A stretch of DNA of 44,303 nucleotides from an uncultured Paenibacillaceae bacterium (GCA_946478845.1 CAMLDI010000024.1:1-44303); one strand, 5' to 3'; shown: positions 9,592 through 18,248, numbered from the stretch's first letter. The notes: generated by a model from the sequence alone, not told the origin. A program made the numbers and translations.

Positions 9592-9972
9592 TCATGCATC
9601 CTTATTTGTGAAGTAAATCACTTCAGCCTTAAACTGAGGTAAGATTTCTTTTTTGTCGGCCATCCAGGCGATCAGACTAATCTCTCTGTTTAGTTTCTCA
9701 ATTTCTTCCAAAGGTTGTTTTACATACACTAAGTATTCTACTGCCAAATGATGATCCGGGGTTCTTGCGGCTAATAATTTACGAAAGGCAGACATTTTGT
9801 GATAAGCCACTTGTTCCTGTACCTTTTTTTTCTCATAGATCTCTATTTTTTGGTTTAAATTCTTAATTAATTTTTCCCGTTTAAATCGCATTTGTTCTAA
9901 GACATTTAACAACGCAAGGGGGTTCAATGCACTTTGTTCCATTTCACTTTCATCATCTAATTTTGCATCCAT
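9592..9972 (-). CDS. Hypothetical helical protein upstream of amtB
   Basis: 126 aa, charged and helical, with a likely coiled coil over residues about 25-60 (KREKLIKNLNQKIEIYEKKK). I do not recognise a family. ATG 9972 is chosen over an in-frame GTG at 9984 because GAGAGGTG lies at the right distance and overlaps that GTG. It lies 46 bp upstream of the ammonium transporter on the same strand, the position often held by a PII gene, but it has no PII T-loop or ferredoxin-like pattern. Confidence 0.6.
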   Translation of the reverse strand: MDAKLDDESEMEQSALNPLALLNVLEQMRFKREKLIKNLNQKIEIYEKKKVQEQVAYHKMSAFRKLLAARTPDHHLAVEYLVYVKQPLEEIEKLNREISLIAWMADKKEILPQFKAEVIYFTNKDA

Positions 9973-10043
9973 CAGAAATGTCACCTCTCGTAACTAACTA
10001 TGTAAGCTTAACTAACACGGTTATTATAGCATGGGATATATAC

Positions 10044-10078
10044 AAAAAAAAGCTCTGAAAATAAAATTTTCAGAACCT
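10044..10078 (-). terminator. Terminator of the methyltransferase gene
   Basis: On the minus strand, GGTTCTGAAAAT, a short loop, TTTTCAGAGC, then a run of eight T. It overlaps the stop codon at 10070-10072. Confidence 0.8.
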
Positions 10079-10804
10079 TTTTCTTCCATAAATAATCATT
10101 CTGGCGCTATCTTTGGAGTAGGGTTTTAATTCGTAATCTCCGAATAAAATCATATCTATAACCCCTGCTTTTTCCAGAAAATTTTTCATAGTTGCAAAGG
10201 AATAAAGCCGAACTCTTTCTATTAATTTCTTCGTTACTTGAAAATCCTTATAAGTAATTTGTTTATAAACAAAAGAATCATCCACCCATCTTTTTTCCTC
10301 AATTTCAATTTCACCCACTTTCCTTTTCGAATGAGGAACTAAACAATCCTTTACAAAGTCAGGGTTTAAATAATCAATAACTACATATCCCCCGGGTTTA
10401 ACGGAACAAACAATCCGTTGAATGGTCAATTCATTTTCTTCATCTGAAGAGAAATACCCAAAACTGGTAAATAAATTAAATGCGATGTCATATTCCCTAT
10501 CATATGAAATGTTTCTTATATCACATTTTTCATAACAAATACGATTTTTAGGATCTTTTTTCCTGGCTATATCTAATAAATAGGAAGATAAATCCACACC
10601 AGTGACTTCATATCCTAATTCATCTAAAACCCTTGCGTGTCTTCCGCTTCCGCAACAAACATCAAGAACCTTGCCCCTTTTGGGCAAGTCCAAACCTTGA
10701 ATAAGGGAATGAATTTCAGTACGGGCTGATAAATCATCCCTGTGTTGATACAAAACTTCATATTCCCTTTGAAAGGACTTTTCATACCACGGAGCATCAA
10801 ACAT
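10070..10804 (-). CDS. Class I SAM-dependent methyltransferase
   Basis: 244 aa. Rossmann-fold methyltransferase with motif I VLDVCCGSGRHA (residues 46-57), an acidic end of strand 2 in VTGVDLS, and motif IV-like IAFNLFTSFGYF, where the canonical acidic residue is Asn. The N-terminus WYEKSFQREYEVLYQHRDD resembles the small YdaC/ubiquinone-type methyltransferases of Bacilli. The substrate is unknown. GGGAGG precedes ATG 10804. It is divergent from the glycerophosphodiesterase gene, with a shared 135-bp promoter region. Confidence 0.82.
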   Translation of the reverse strand: MFDAPWYEKSFQREYEVLYQHRDDLSARTEIHSLIQGLDLPKRGKVLDVCCGSGRHARVLDELGYEVTGVDLSSYLLDIARKKDPKNRICYEKCDIRNISYDREYDIAFNLFTSFGYFSSDEENELTIQRIVCSVKPGGYVVIDYLNPDFVKDCLVPHSKRKVGEIEIEEKRWVDDSFVYKQITYKDFQVTKKLIERVRLYSFATMKNFLEKAGVIDMILFGDYELKPYSKDSARMIIYGRKRF

Positions 10805-10939
10805 GTTTTGTGCCCTCCCTTAAAAAGTATAGTTCTTACATTATAAAACCTTTAAAAAATTCAAACAATTATAAATGTGCTATTTTTTTTGTAATATGAA
10901 TACCATTACTAAATGAGAACACAATAAGGTGGGACCAGT

Positions 10940-11683
10940 ATGGTTGAACCCTTTCTTATTTATGCCCATCGGGGTTCCTCAACCAAATATCCTGAAAATA
11001 CAATGTTGTCTTTCGAGAAAGCAATCCTCGCTGGCGCAAACGGAATTGAATTGGATGTTCAGTTGACCCTAGACAAGAGAGTTGTTATTTTTCACGATTG
11101 GCGTCTGGATCGCATTTTTAATAAACGAGGAAAAATAAGCAATTATACTTATGAAGAAATCAAAAAATGGGATGCAGGGATTTGGAAAGGAAAACAATTC
11201 AAAGGATTAGCTATTCCAACTCTTGAAGAGGTATTATCTTTCGCATCAAAAAAGAAGATCGCCTTAAATATTGAACTAAAAAATTTTTTCTCCGGAAATA
11301 ACGGATTAGAACATCAGGTTATTCGCCTCATTAAAAAATATAATGTTGCAAATAAAACAGTGATTTCAACATTTAATCCTTTAAGCCTACAAATCATAAA
11401 TGAGTTAGATTCAAGCATTCCATTAGCCCTTCTTTATTTTGGCTATTTAGATTCCCCCTGGGAATTCGCTGAAAAATATAATTGTACCTATATCCATCCC
11501 CCTGTCTCACAAGTGACAGAAAAAATGGTATTAACATCAAAGGAACACCACATGAAAGTCATCCCTTATCATGTAAATAATAAAGAAACCATTCAAAAAA
11601 TGATTGAGATAGGTGTACAAGGAATCATTACTTCCCGTCCCAAAACAGCATCCAGAATACTAAAAGAGAAAAATGAAAATTGA
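10940..11683 (+). CDS. Glycerophosphodiester phosphodiesterase
   Basis: Cytosolic GDPD, 247 aa. It would hydrolyse deacylated phospholipid diesters to glycerol-3-phosphate and an alcohol. Active-site residues of the family are in place: His10-Arg11 in AHRGSSTKYPENT, Glu37 and Asp39 in GIELDVQ, His52 in FHDW, and a later LNIELKN strand. There is no signal peptide. A GGTGGGA-type site precedes ATG 10940. The TIM-barrel length is normal for the bacterial UgpQ-like group. Confidence 0.9.
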   Translation: MVEPFLIYAHRGSSTKYPENTMLSFEKAILAGANGIELDVQLTLDKRVVIFHDWRLDRIFNKRGKISNYTYEEIKKWDAGIWKGKQFKGLAIPTLEEVLSFASKKKIALNIELKNFFSGNNGLEHQVIRLIKKYNVANKTVISTFNPLSLQIINELDSSIPLALLYFGYLDSPWEFAEKYNCTYIHPPVSQVTEKMVLTSKEHHMKVIPYHVNNKETIQKMIEIGVQGIITSRPKTASRILKEKNEN

Positions 11684-11763
11684 GGAAGGTCATTGCAGGA
11701 TATATTATCATTTGTTAAAATTAATTCGTATTTTCAAATTGGGGTTGAGTGGAGGTGACCGTC

Positions 11764-11883
11764 ATGGCAAAAAACAAAGAACAACATGATGTTGTTGAAT
11801 CTGCAGTAGGTATGGGTGCATCTTTCGGTATTTTAATGCTGATTTTCATTATTTTTTATATCATAGAAATTGTAAATGCCTAA
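11764..11883 (+). CDS. 39-aa single-TM microprotein
   Basis: A short reading frame with a strong ribosome binding site (GGAGGTGA, 11751-11758) and a terminator 25 bp downstream. A hydrophilic N-terminus (MAKNKEQHDVVESAVG) is followed by one TM helix (FGILMLIFIIFYIIEIV). I do not recognise a family. The clear ribosome binding site, the Gly-containing amphipathic lead-in and the dedicated terminator argue that it is translated. Confidence 0.6.
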   Translation: MAKNKEQHDVVESAVGMGASFGILMLIFIIFYIIEIVNA

Positions 11884-11907
11884 TAAAACCTACTTACAAT
11901 ACGACAT

Positions 11908-11942
11908 AAAAAAATCTCATCAACTATTGATGGGGTTTTTTT
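11908..11942 (+). terminator. Terminator after the microprotein gene
   Basis: AAAAAATCTCATCAA, loop CTA, TTGATGGGGTTTTTTT, with one G-U pair on the plus transcript. Confidence 0.85.
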
Positions 11943-11953
11943 ATTTAAGAAAA

Positions 11954-11984
11954 ATAAAAAAACACTTCTATATAATAGAAGTGT
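11954..11984 (-). terminator. Terminator of tRNA cluster 1
   Basis: On the minus strand, ACACTTCTAT, loop TAT, ATAGAAGTGT, then TTTTTTTATTTTTC. It lies about 90 bp downstream of the tRNA-Met gene. A smaller ACCC/GGGT hairpin sits between them. Confidence 0.8.
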
Positions 11985-12074
11985 ATCTCGAATAAATAAT
12001 GGTTGCACCCCTTCGGGTACTCCACATCTCATTCTAACGAAGAAGTTAATTCGACGTAGAAAGATTGAATTTAA

Positions 12075-12150
12075 TGGTTGCGGGGGCAGGACTTGAACCT
12101 GCGACCTTCGGGTTATGAGCCCGACGAGCTGCCAACTGCTCCACCCCGCG
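12075..12150 (-). tRNA. tRNA-Met (CAT), initiator type
   Basis: Cloverleaf of 76 nt ending in encoded CCA. The anticodon stem-loop TCGGG-CTCATAA-CCCGA has anticodon CAT. The unpaired C1 (CGCGGGG) and the GGG/CCC anticodon stem are initiator tRNA features. Confidence 0.95.
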
Positions 12151-12164
12151 ATAATTTATTAAAA

Positions 12165-12240
12165 TGGTGGAGGATGACGGGATCGAACCGCCGACCCTCT
12201 GCTTGTAAGGCAGATGCTCTCCCAGCTGAGCTAATCCTCC
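12165..12240 (-). tRNA. tRNA-Val (TAC)
   Basis: Acceptor GGAGGAT/ATCCTCC with encoded CCA. Anticodon arm TCTGC-CTTACAA-GCAGA, anticodon TAC. Confidence 0.96.
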
Positions 12241-12243
12241 AAA

Positions 12244-12320
12244 TGGTGACCCGTAGGGGATTCGAACCCCTGAATGCATGCGTGAAAGGCATGTGAGTTA
12301 AGCCGCTTCTCCAACAGGCC
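12244..12320 (-). tRNA. tRNA-Glu (TTC)
   Basis: 77 nt with encoded CCA. Anticodon arm CATGC-CTTTCAC-GCATG, anticodon TTC. The T arm GGGGTTCGAATCCCC is perfect. Confidence 0.94.
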
Positions 12321-12401
12321 ACTTAAAGTCAACAAAACCTATTATAATAGATAGATTCATAGAAATCAATAGTTTATTAATCAAGAAAATTAATAAGTAC
12401 G

Positions 12402-12427
12402 AAAAAGGGAGCTTTTTCAGCTCCCTA
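12402..12427 (-). terminator. Terminator of the asnB operon
   Basis: On the minus strand, AGGGAGCT, loop, AGCTCCCT, then TTTTTC. It overlaps the last codons of the 12417-12899 gene. Confidence 0.85.
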
Positions 12428-12899
12428 GTTTAATAATCGTATATTCTTTATTGCGCAATGCTTCCTGTATGTCACTTAGCATTTCCGTTATATAGGTTAC
12501 TTCTTGTTTATTCCCATCTTTATCAGTTAAAAATAACGTTTCCGGTGACACCATAGCTCCGTAAATTAAACCATCTTGTTCCCCTAAATTGGAGTATAGG
12601 GTCTTTGCATATGAACCATATTCAGATTCAGGTATAATTGCAATTTGTAAAATTGGATAATGATACCTTTTTTCGAAAAAAAGAAGAGCTTTATATCCAT
12701 CTTCATTTTTCTCCACAACTTTCACTTCATAATTATCGTTCCAGGATTTAGGGATTTTTAGAGAAAAACCTAACTCTTTATTTTCATATGTTCCTAAATT
12801 AGAGGCTTGTACCATAGCTACTGCAAACTGATAAGAAAAAAACAATCCAAAAACAACAGCAGCCACTAAAAGAGGTACAGTTCCCCTCCATCTAAACAT
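12417..12899 (-). CDS. Exported or membrane-anchored hypothetical protein
   Basis: 160 aa. N-terminal signal or anchor at residues about 7-29, then a soluble domain beginning YENKELGFSLKIPKSW. That opening recalls PsbP/MOG1-like folds often found in bacterial surface proteins, but I would not assign the family. Last gene of a four-gene minus-strand operon (GalT/HIT-like, C39-like peptidase, asnB, this gene), 32 bp after asnB, with a terminator over its end. It may therefore share an envelope role with the C39-like protein. Confidence 0.6.
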   Translation of the reverse strand: MFRWRGTVPLLVAAVVFGLFFSYQFAVAMVQASNLGTYENKELGFSLKIPKSWNDNYEVKVVEKNEDGYKALLFFEKRYHYPILQIAIIPESEYGSYAKTLYSNLGEQDGLIYGAMVSPETLFLTDKDGNKQEVTYITEMLSDIQEALRNKEYTIIKLGS

Positions 12900-12931
12900 A
12901 AAATATAAAGCCCCCTTTATTCCATTTTGTA

Positions 12932-14821
12932 TTATTGGGCAATCAATTCATCGATTGGAGCGACAAGTTCATGACGTTCCACGAAAATTTGATGCCACAC
13001 CATAAATACCAGTATGGTCCAAAGTTTACGGCTATAATCACCTTTTCCCTCTTTATGCATTTCTAACATGGCACGAACAGCATTCTTATTAATATAAGCA
13101 TCTACTTGAGATGATTCAATGGTCTCTTTAGCCCATTGATAAAACTCATCCCGTAACCAAACCCGGATAGGAACAGGGAATCCGAGTTTCTTTCTCATTT
13201 TCACATCTGGAGGCAATAAATCTTTCATTGCTTCCCGTAAAGCATATTTGGTGGTCCCATTGGCAATTTTATATTTGGTTGGAATCGTTGCAGCAAACTC
13301 GAATACTTTAGGATCCACAAATGGCACCCTTAATTCTAAGGAATTAGCCATAGACATCTTATCTGCCTTCATCAGGATATCTCCCCGCAACCAGGTATGA
13401 ATATCTACATATTGCATTTTGGTTACGTCATCATAACCCTTCGTTCGTTCATAAATAGGACGAGTAACATCCTGGGGAGTATCAAAGCGACCCACAGATA
13501 ATAACTCTGAAGAAAGAATCTCCCTTTTTGCTTCTTCTGTAAAGATTTTCGCATTTCCGATAAAACGTTCCTCTACAGTCATGCTGCCCCGAATGAGATA
13601 ATTTCTTCCCTTAATCCCTTCAGGAAGCATCGAACCCACCTGACCAAAGAATTTGCGCATCCACACGGGCATCATGTTGAACACCCGTAACGCCTGTGGT
13701 TCTCGATAAATATTATATCCACCAAAAAACTCATCGGCACCTTCGCCAGAAAAGGCGACTTTAACATGCTGGCTAGCCAAATAAGAAACAAAATATAACC
13801 CTACAGCTGCCGGGTCTGCTAGTGGCTCGTCCTGATGCCAGATTAATTTAGGTAAACTATTTAGATATGTTTTAGCATCCACCCGGATTTCATGATGGTC
13901 TGTTCCAAGATATTGTGCCGTACTTCTTGCCAGGTCTAATTCACTATACCCCTCTTTATCAAACCCTACAGAGAAGGTCTTCGTGGGTTCCAGTTCCTGC
14001 AATAACGCCACAAGGCTGCTAGAGTCAATTCCTCCAGAAAGAAAAGCTCCACGGGGAACGTCACTGATGCGATGTATTTTTACTGATTCTCTTAGAACTT
14101 CTCTAATTCCTTCCACGAAATATGAAAAGGGTTTGCTATTATCCGGGTTGAATTCGACAAAATAATAAGGTTGAATGGTTAATCGGTCGTTTTCAATCTT
14201 AAAGCAATGGCCTGCAGGAATCTTATGAACATATTTAAACATGGTTTCAGGCTCTGGTACATATTGGAAGGTTAGATAATGATAAAGAGATTGGCTATTC
14301 ATTGTACGAGGAAGATCTTCATCTTCGAGGATACATTTAATTTCTGAACTAAAAACAAACTGGTTCGAGGTTTCAGTCCAATAAATGGGCTTAATCCCAA
14401 AGGGGTCACGAGCACCAAAAAGAATGTTTTTACGTCGATCCCAAATAGTAAACCCAAACATCCCCCGCAAATGGCGAGGGCAATCTTCCCCAACCTCCTC
14501 ATACAAACGCAAAAGCACTTCTGTATCAGACGTCGTGTGGAAAACGTGCCCCTTTTCCTCTAACCATTTCTTTAATTCTAAATGATTATAGATTTCCCCA
14601 TTAAATGTTAGCCAAATGTCTTTTGTATCATTTGGGAAAGGCTGGGCACCATGTTCTAAATCGATAATACTTAACCTGCGAAAGCCCATCCCCACCTGAT
14701 TATGAACATAACAACCCGCATCATCTGGACCCCTATGAGTCATCACACGGGCCATTTTTTCTACATTTTCTTCACTAACAAGTGCACCTTTTTTCTTAAA
14801 TAAAGTTATAAATCCACACAT
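12932..14821 (-). CDS. asnB: Glutamine-dependent asparagine synthetase
   Basis: 629 aa, full length. N-terminal class-II glutaminase with nucleophile Cys2 (MCGF), RRLSIID, NGEIYN and SDTEVLL. The C-terminal synthetase domain has PPi-loop SGGIDS at 262-267, then SGEGADEFFGGY and later RVPFVDP. Both active sites look intact. It should convert aspartate and glutamine to asparagine. In B. subtilis, AsnB was reported to amidate meso-diaminopimelate in peptidoglycan, and the wall-facing neighbour (C39-like peptidase) makes that alternative worth noting. Gaps of 26 bp upstream and 32 bp downstream suggest one operon. The start is fixed by the required Met-Cys. Confidence 0.94.
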   Translation of the reverse strand: MCGFITLFKKKGALVSEENVEKMARVMTHRGPDDAGCYVHNQVGMGFRRLSIIDLEHGAQPFPNDTKDIWLTFNGEIYNHLELKKWLEEKGHVFHTTSDTEVLLRLYEEVGEDCPRHLRGMFGFTIWDRRKNILFGARDPFGIKPIYWTETSNQFVFSSEIKCILEDEDLPRTMNSQSLYHYLTFQYVPEPETMFKYVHKIPAGHCFKIENDRLTIQPYYFVEFNPDNSKPFSYFVEGIREVLRESVKIHRISDVPRGAFLSGGIDSSSLVALLQELEPTKTFSVGFDKEGYSELDLARSTAQYLGTDHHEIRVDAKTYLNSLPKLIWHQDEPLADPAAVGLYFVSYLASQHVKVAFSGEGADEFFGGYNIYREPQALRVFNMMPVWMRKFFGQVGSMLPEGIKGRNYLIRGSMTVEERFIGNAKIFTEEAKREILSSELLSVGRFDTPQDVTRPIYERTKGYDDVTKMQYVDIHTWLRGDILMKADKMSMANSLELRVPFVDPKVFEFAATIPTKYKIANGTTKYALREAMKDLLPPDVKMRKKLGFPVPIRVWLRDEFYQWAKETIESSQVDAYINKNAVRAMLEMHKEGKGDYSRKLWTILVFMVWHQIFVERHELVAPIDELIAQ

Positions 14822-14847
14822 TGAACAATTTCTCCTTTAAAGAAACT

Positions 14848-15750
14848 TTAACGATAGGTAATCGCTTGTCTCCCCATCTGCTCCCATGCTTCTTGGAATG
14901 AAGCAATATTAATTTTTTTATTTTGGACGGAATCAATTGGGTCATTCACATAAACATAATTTTTACTATAACCCGTTATTAACACGGAATGCTCTTTAAA
15001 TGTAGTGGTCACTTCACCATCTGGAGAGTCCCATGTAGTAAAAAATTCAGGCCCAAGTTTTTCGAATTCAACATTCACAATAACCCAGACAGGATATCCT
15101 TTATGTATTTGGTACAGGACATCTTCAAAATAAGCACCTGTCATATCAATGACTTGCCCAGGTAGATATTTTTCTGCTAAATCCTTAACAGGCTCATGAT
15201 AAACTCCAAATCCCGGTCTGTCAAATGAATACATATCCCCCACAAAACCTTCATTGGGATTGCCAAAAAAGATATACTTCCCATTTTCTTTAACAGGAAT
15301 GGCATGATCCTTACGCACTTTTTCAGCCAGGGTCATTTTATCGATATCAATTCCAGCATGGCGTAACATCATCGTTAAACTAGTAACTTCACAACCCCGG
15401 GGCAATTCAGGATTTTGTGGAATGGCAGGGATATTCAGAATAGAAAAGTTCTTTCTTTTTTCCTGAGACCAAACTAATTTGTTCCCCTTTTTCAAGTAAA
15501 CCTCACTGCCTTTATGCTCTTTGGCATAAGCCACTGCATCAGTAAAAGAGGAAAAATCCACCACTTTATCCTCTTTAGTTACAACAAGATACTCTTCGTA
15601 CATTCCCCATAATTTATTCCAGGCCACTTTTGGAATATCTTCTACTTTATCCATGACCTTAGAAACAGTCATTGCAGACAAATGATCATTATTTAAAAAA
15701 GTAAACATCAAAAAAATAGTAATAATACTAATGATGATCAATCTTATCAT
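14848..15750 (-). CDS. Membrane-anchored C39-like cysteine peptidase
   Basis: 300 aa. TM anchor at residues 3-20 with the bulk outside. Residues about 105-290 form a papain-like peptidase_C39_2 domain: Cys120 in LPRGCEVTSL, His254 in FKEHSVLITGY and Asp270 in VYVNDP. A full Cys-His-Asp triad is therefore present. The Gln before the Cys expected for the oxyanion hole is probably Gln112. The substrate is unknown; domains of this type act on peptide or isopeptide bonds. It is encoded between the GalT/HIT-like gene (34 bp) and asnB (26 bp) in an apparent operon. Confidence 0.82.
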   Translation of the reverse strand: MIRLIIISIITIFLMFTFLNNDHLSAMTVSKVMDKVEDIPKVAWNKLWGMYEEYLVVTKEDKVVDFSSFTDAVAYAKEHKGSEVYLKKGNKLVWSQEKRKNFSILNIPAIPQNPELPRGCEVTSLTMMLRHAGIDIDKMTLAEKVRKDHAIPVKENGKYIFFGNPNEGFVGDMYSFDRPGFGVYHEPVKDLAEKYLPGQVIDMTGAYFEDVLYQIHKGYPVWVIVNVEFEKLGPEFFTTWDSPDGEVTTTFKEHSVLITGYSKNYVYVNDPIDSVQNKKINIASFQEAWEQMGRQAITYR

Positions 15751-15784
15751 TGCAAAGAAACCTCAAATTCTATTTGTTTTTTAG

Positions 15785-16576
15785 TTATGTGGTATTTTCC
15801 CCAAAAGAAGTAGAAAAATACAACGACTTCACACGCTCAATAATTTCATGTTGATTATCAGGCACTTGAACAATAGAATACCCCATTAAATAAGGAGAAC
15901 CTGGTGTACGCAAAATTACTTTTGCAGCAATTCCTTCTTCTAATCTATAAAAGAATATATTATAACTCTGATATTTTTTATTCATATGATTTAACAGATA
16001 ATGAACAGCCACCTGAATATAATCTGCCATATGAGATAAAGCTGATAAATCCTTTAATACAATATTGAACTCAGTAAACCCAGAACGAGGGTAACGGGAT
16101 AAATTAAATTGCACCCCTTCTTTTTCATCAATTACTAATCCCACGAAGTGATGGGGGTATACATGTTTTCGATAATTTATATTATTTAACCCGACAATCT
16201 GCATATGGGGATGAAACACAGAGCCACCGGAATGAACCCCATGGTTTTTAAAAAACACAACGGAACTATACTCGCCACTTTCTTCTGCTTCTTTCCAGCA
16301 ACCAACTCCAAATTGCAATAATCGATGTAAATGCTCTTTATTATAATTGGATAAATCATGATCACAGGTTTCGCTTTCAATTAGCACCATTTGATATGCG
16401 TGTTCAAGGGTTTGAAACTTATTTTCCACAAGCATAAAAGGAAATTCTTCCCGAATCACTTTTCCTTCTTCGTATATGCTTATTCTATCACAAAATGGGC
16501 AATAATCTCCGGCACGGCTTACAGGTTTAATCCGGGCGATACTGGTGCGAAAAGACATATATATATCATCCAACAA
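15785..16576 (-). CDS. GalT/HIT-like protein (DUF4931 type)
   Basis: About 263 aa. It carries the hallmarks of the galactose-1-phosphate uridylyltransferase/HIT superfamily: a CPFC zinc-type pair near residue 26 and the nucleotidyl-transfer motif HPHMQ (His-x-His-x-Gln) in GSVFHPHMQIVG. In Bacilli such proteins are annotated DUF4931 and have no proven substrate. The start is uncertain. A TTG at 16576 lies nine bases after GGAGGA and is preferred; an ATG at 16558 (MSFRTS) lacks a good site, and an ATG at 16600 lies upstream of the site. First gene of the four-gene operon with the C39-like peptidase and asnB. Confidence 0.75.
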   Translation of the reverse strand: MLDDIYMSFRTSIARIKPVSRAGDYCPFCDRISIYEEGKVIREEFPFMLVENKFQTLEHAYQMVLIESETCDHDLSNYNKEHLHRLLQFGVGCWKEAEESGEYSSVVFFKNHGVHSGGSVFHPHMQIVGLNNINYRKHVYPHHFVGLVIDEKEGVQFNLSRYPRSGFTEFNIVLKDLSALSHMADYIQVAVHYLLNHMNKKYQSYNIFFYRLEEGIAAKVILRTPGSPYLMGYSIVQVPDNQHEIIERVKSLYFSTSFGENTT

Positions 16577-16639
16577 TCTCGACGTTCCTCCCAACCCCAT
16601 AACTTAAATATAAAAATGATTATAGTACATAAAGAAAAA

Positions 16640-16676
16640 ACAAGAAACCGTGATGTACCCGGTTTCTTGTTTTTTC
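16640..16676. terminator. Terminator, T-rich on both strands
   Basis: ACAAGAAACCG, loop, CGGTTTCTTGT, flanked by T-rich runs on both strands. On the minus strand it ends the gene at 16683-16949. Confidence 0.85.
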
Positions 16677-16682
16677 TTTACT

Positions 16683-16949
16683 TTAATGCAATTGGGATTG
16701 CAATTGTGCTAAATGGGCTTGAGCCGTTTGAAATTGGTCCCTTGCCTGGCGAATGGCCAGTGGATTCTCAGTTAACTGAGCCTGTTGTAAGGAGCGCTGT
16801 GCCTTTTCCAAGGCGTTTTGCGCCTGGCGAATGGATTGTTCATTAGGATGTGAGTAAGCCTGAACAATTACATTTTCTGCTTTATCTACAGAACGTTGTG
16901 CCTGTGAAAGGGGACTTTGGGATTGTAAACTTGTTTGATTATCATCCAT
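16683..16949 (-). CDS. Small Gln/Ala-rich helical protein
   Basis: 88 aa, strongly helical and rich in Gln and Ala, with a degenerate heptad or tandem pattern (IRQAQNALEKAQRSLQQAQ, then IRQARDQFQTAQAHLAQLQ). ATG 16949 is used because GGAGGG lies eight bases upstream. The upstream extension to 16994 would include that site. I do not recognise a family. Spore or coat-associated small proteins can look like this, but nothing here proves it. Its own terminator follows. Confidence 0.6.
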   Translation of the reverse strand: MDDNQTSLQSQSPLSQAQRSVDKAENVIVQAYSHPNEQSIRQAQNALEKAQRSLQQAQLTENPLAIRQARDQFQTAQAHLAQLQSQLH

Positions 16950-17024
16950 TATTTTTCCCTCCGTACTTCTTTTTTCCTGACTTAGATTGTACAATTTCCC
17001 TGGTTTTTAAACCCCATAAAAAAG

Positions 17025-17050
17025 AAAAAACCGTTGAATACTCAACGGTT
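17025..17050 (-). terminator. Terminator of the CapA-like gene
   Basis: On the minus strand, AACCGTTGA, loop GTAT, TCAACGGTT, then TTTTCTTTTTT. It overlaps the stop codon. Confidence 0.85.
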
Positions 17051-18248
17051 AAAAGCCAAATTTTAATTCAGGCATTAATGATTTCATATGTTGTTCTATT
17101 TTTGTATAATACGTATCTTTCTCTCTCACATTGGCTAGAGGAGAAACATGATAATTTCCATTAACAAAGGTAGGAATAAAAGCAGGATCTTTTAATTGAA
17201 TTTTCTTTTTATCCCCTGTTACTGTTTTCTCTACAGTAATTCTCATTATTCCACCGATATCCTTATAATCCCAACGCTGGCCAGAAATAAAGTTTCCTAA
17301 AGAATAGGCAACAAATACTTTTTCTCCATTACTGCGGGTTATCCAGGTAGCAGGTTGAAGAACATGGGGATGGTGGCCCATTATGATATCTGCTCCATTC
17401 TCAGCTAATTCTTTAACCAATGTTTTTTGTTCTTCAGAGGGTTGCCGTTGATATTCGTTGCCAAAATGAAGGCTTACAACAACCACATCAGATATCTTTC
17501 TCGCTTCAGATATATCTTTTTTAATTTGACTGCCATCCCCAATTAAGTTAACAAGATAGTCTTTTCCCTGGGGGACAGGAATGCCATTGGTGCCATAGGT
17601 GTATGAAAGAAAAGAAAATTTAATCCCATTTTTTTCAATGGTCCGAATAATGGCTCGATCATCCTGGGATCGGAATGCTCCCGTATAAGGCATGGCCAAA
17701 CGGTCCCAATTGTCTGTGCCCTTTAATACCCCACGTTCCCCTTTATCCAGGGTATGATTATTGGCAATAGAAACAATATCAACACCACAGTCTTTTAAGG
17801 TTTCTCCAATTTCAATTGGACTATTAAAGGTTGGGTAAGAAGAAAGGCCAATTTCTACGCCTCCAACCAGGGATTCTTGATTGGCCATCGTGATATCTGA
17901 TTTTCCAATTAAGTCCTTTACATTGGCAAAATGAGTAGTGAAATTGTATTTTTGATTCCCAACATGAGCATTTTCATACACCCTGTCATGAATTAAAATA
18001 TCCCCAATTGCGGAAAGAGTGGCTGTGGTGGTTTTTGTTGTCTCAGTTTTTGACTCTTCAGCAATATTTTGCTCTTGTGAGGAACTGCTCCAGTTTTTAA
18101 ATACAAAATATCCTGCAAATAATGCCACAAGAAACCCAAAAGAAATGATGATTAACCTAAATTTTTTCATTGTTCGTTTCCTTTTTTTTCTTTTAGCTTG
18201 TGATTTAGATCCCTGGTTATGTATAAAAGAATCAGGAATTTTATCCAT
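17049..18248 (-). CDS. CapA/PgsA-family membrane-anchored metallophosphatase-like protein
   Basis: 399 aa. A basic N-terminus (KRKKRKR, residues about 20-25), one TM helix at about 30-48, then an extracytoplasmic CapA domain. Calcineurin-like metal motifs are present: SAIGDILIHD, ANQESLVGG, ANNHTLD and MGHHPHVLQP. Homologues take part in poly-gamma-glutamate or capsule production and release, but no pgsB/pgsC genes are in the window. This may be a stand-alone CapA protein of unknown substrate. AGGGG lies about 12 bases before ATG 18248, a rather long gap. Confidence 0.85.
   Translation of the reverse strand: MDKIPDSFIHNQGSKSQAKRKKRKRTMKKFRLIIISFGFLVALFAGYFVFKNWSSSSQEQNIAEESKTETTKTTTATLSAIGDILIHDRVYENAHVGNQKYNFTTHFANVKDLIGKSDITMANQESLVGGVEIGLSSYPTFNSPIEIGETLKDCGVDIVSIANNHTLDKGERGVLKGTDNWDRLAMPYTGAFRSQDDRAIIRTIEKNGIKFSFLSYTYGTNGIPVPQGKDYLVNLIGDGSQIKKDISEARKISDVVVVSLHFGNEYQRQPSEEQKTLVKELAENGADIIMGHHPHVLQPATWITRSNGEKVFVAYSLGNFISGQRWDYKDIGGIMRITVEKTVTGDKKKIQLKDPAFIPTFVNGNYHVSPLANVREKDTYYTKIEQHMKSLMPELKFGF

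Noticed and set aside
12046..12322. Overlapping reading frames on both strands across the first tRNA cluster
   Set aside because: They lie wholly over three well-formed tRNA genes and have no ribosome binding sites.
12932..15750. Lasso-peptide biosynthesis cluster (peptidase plus AsnB-like cyclase)
   Set aside because: AsnB is full-length with an intact Cys2 glutaminase site, the peptidase is membrane-anchored and C39-like, and I saw no precursor peptide or ABC exporter next to it.
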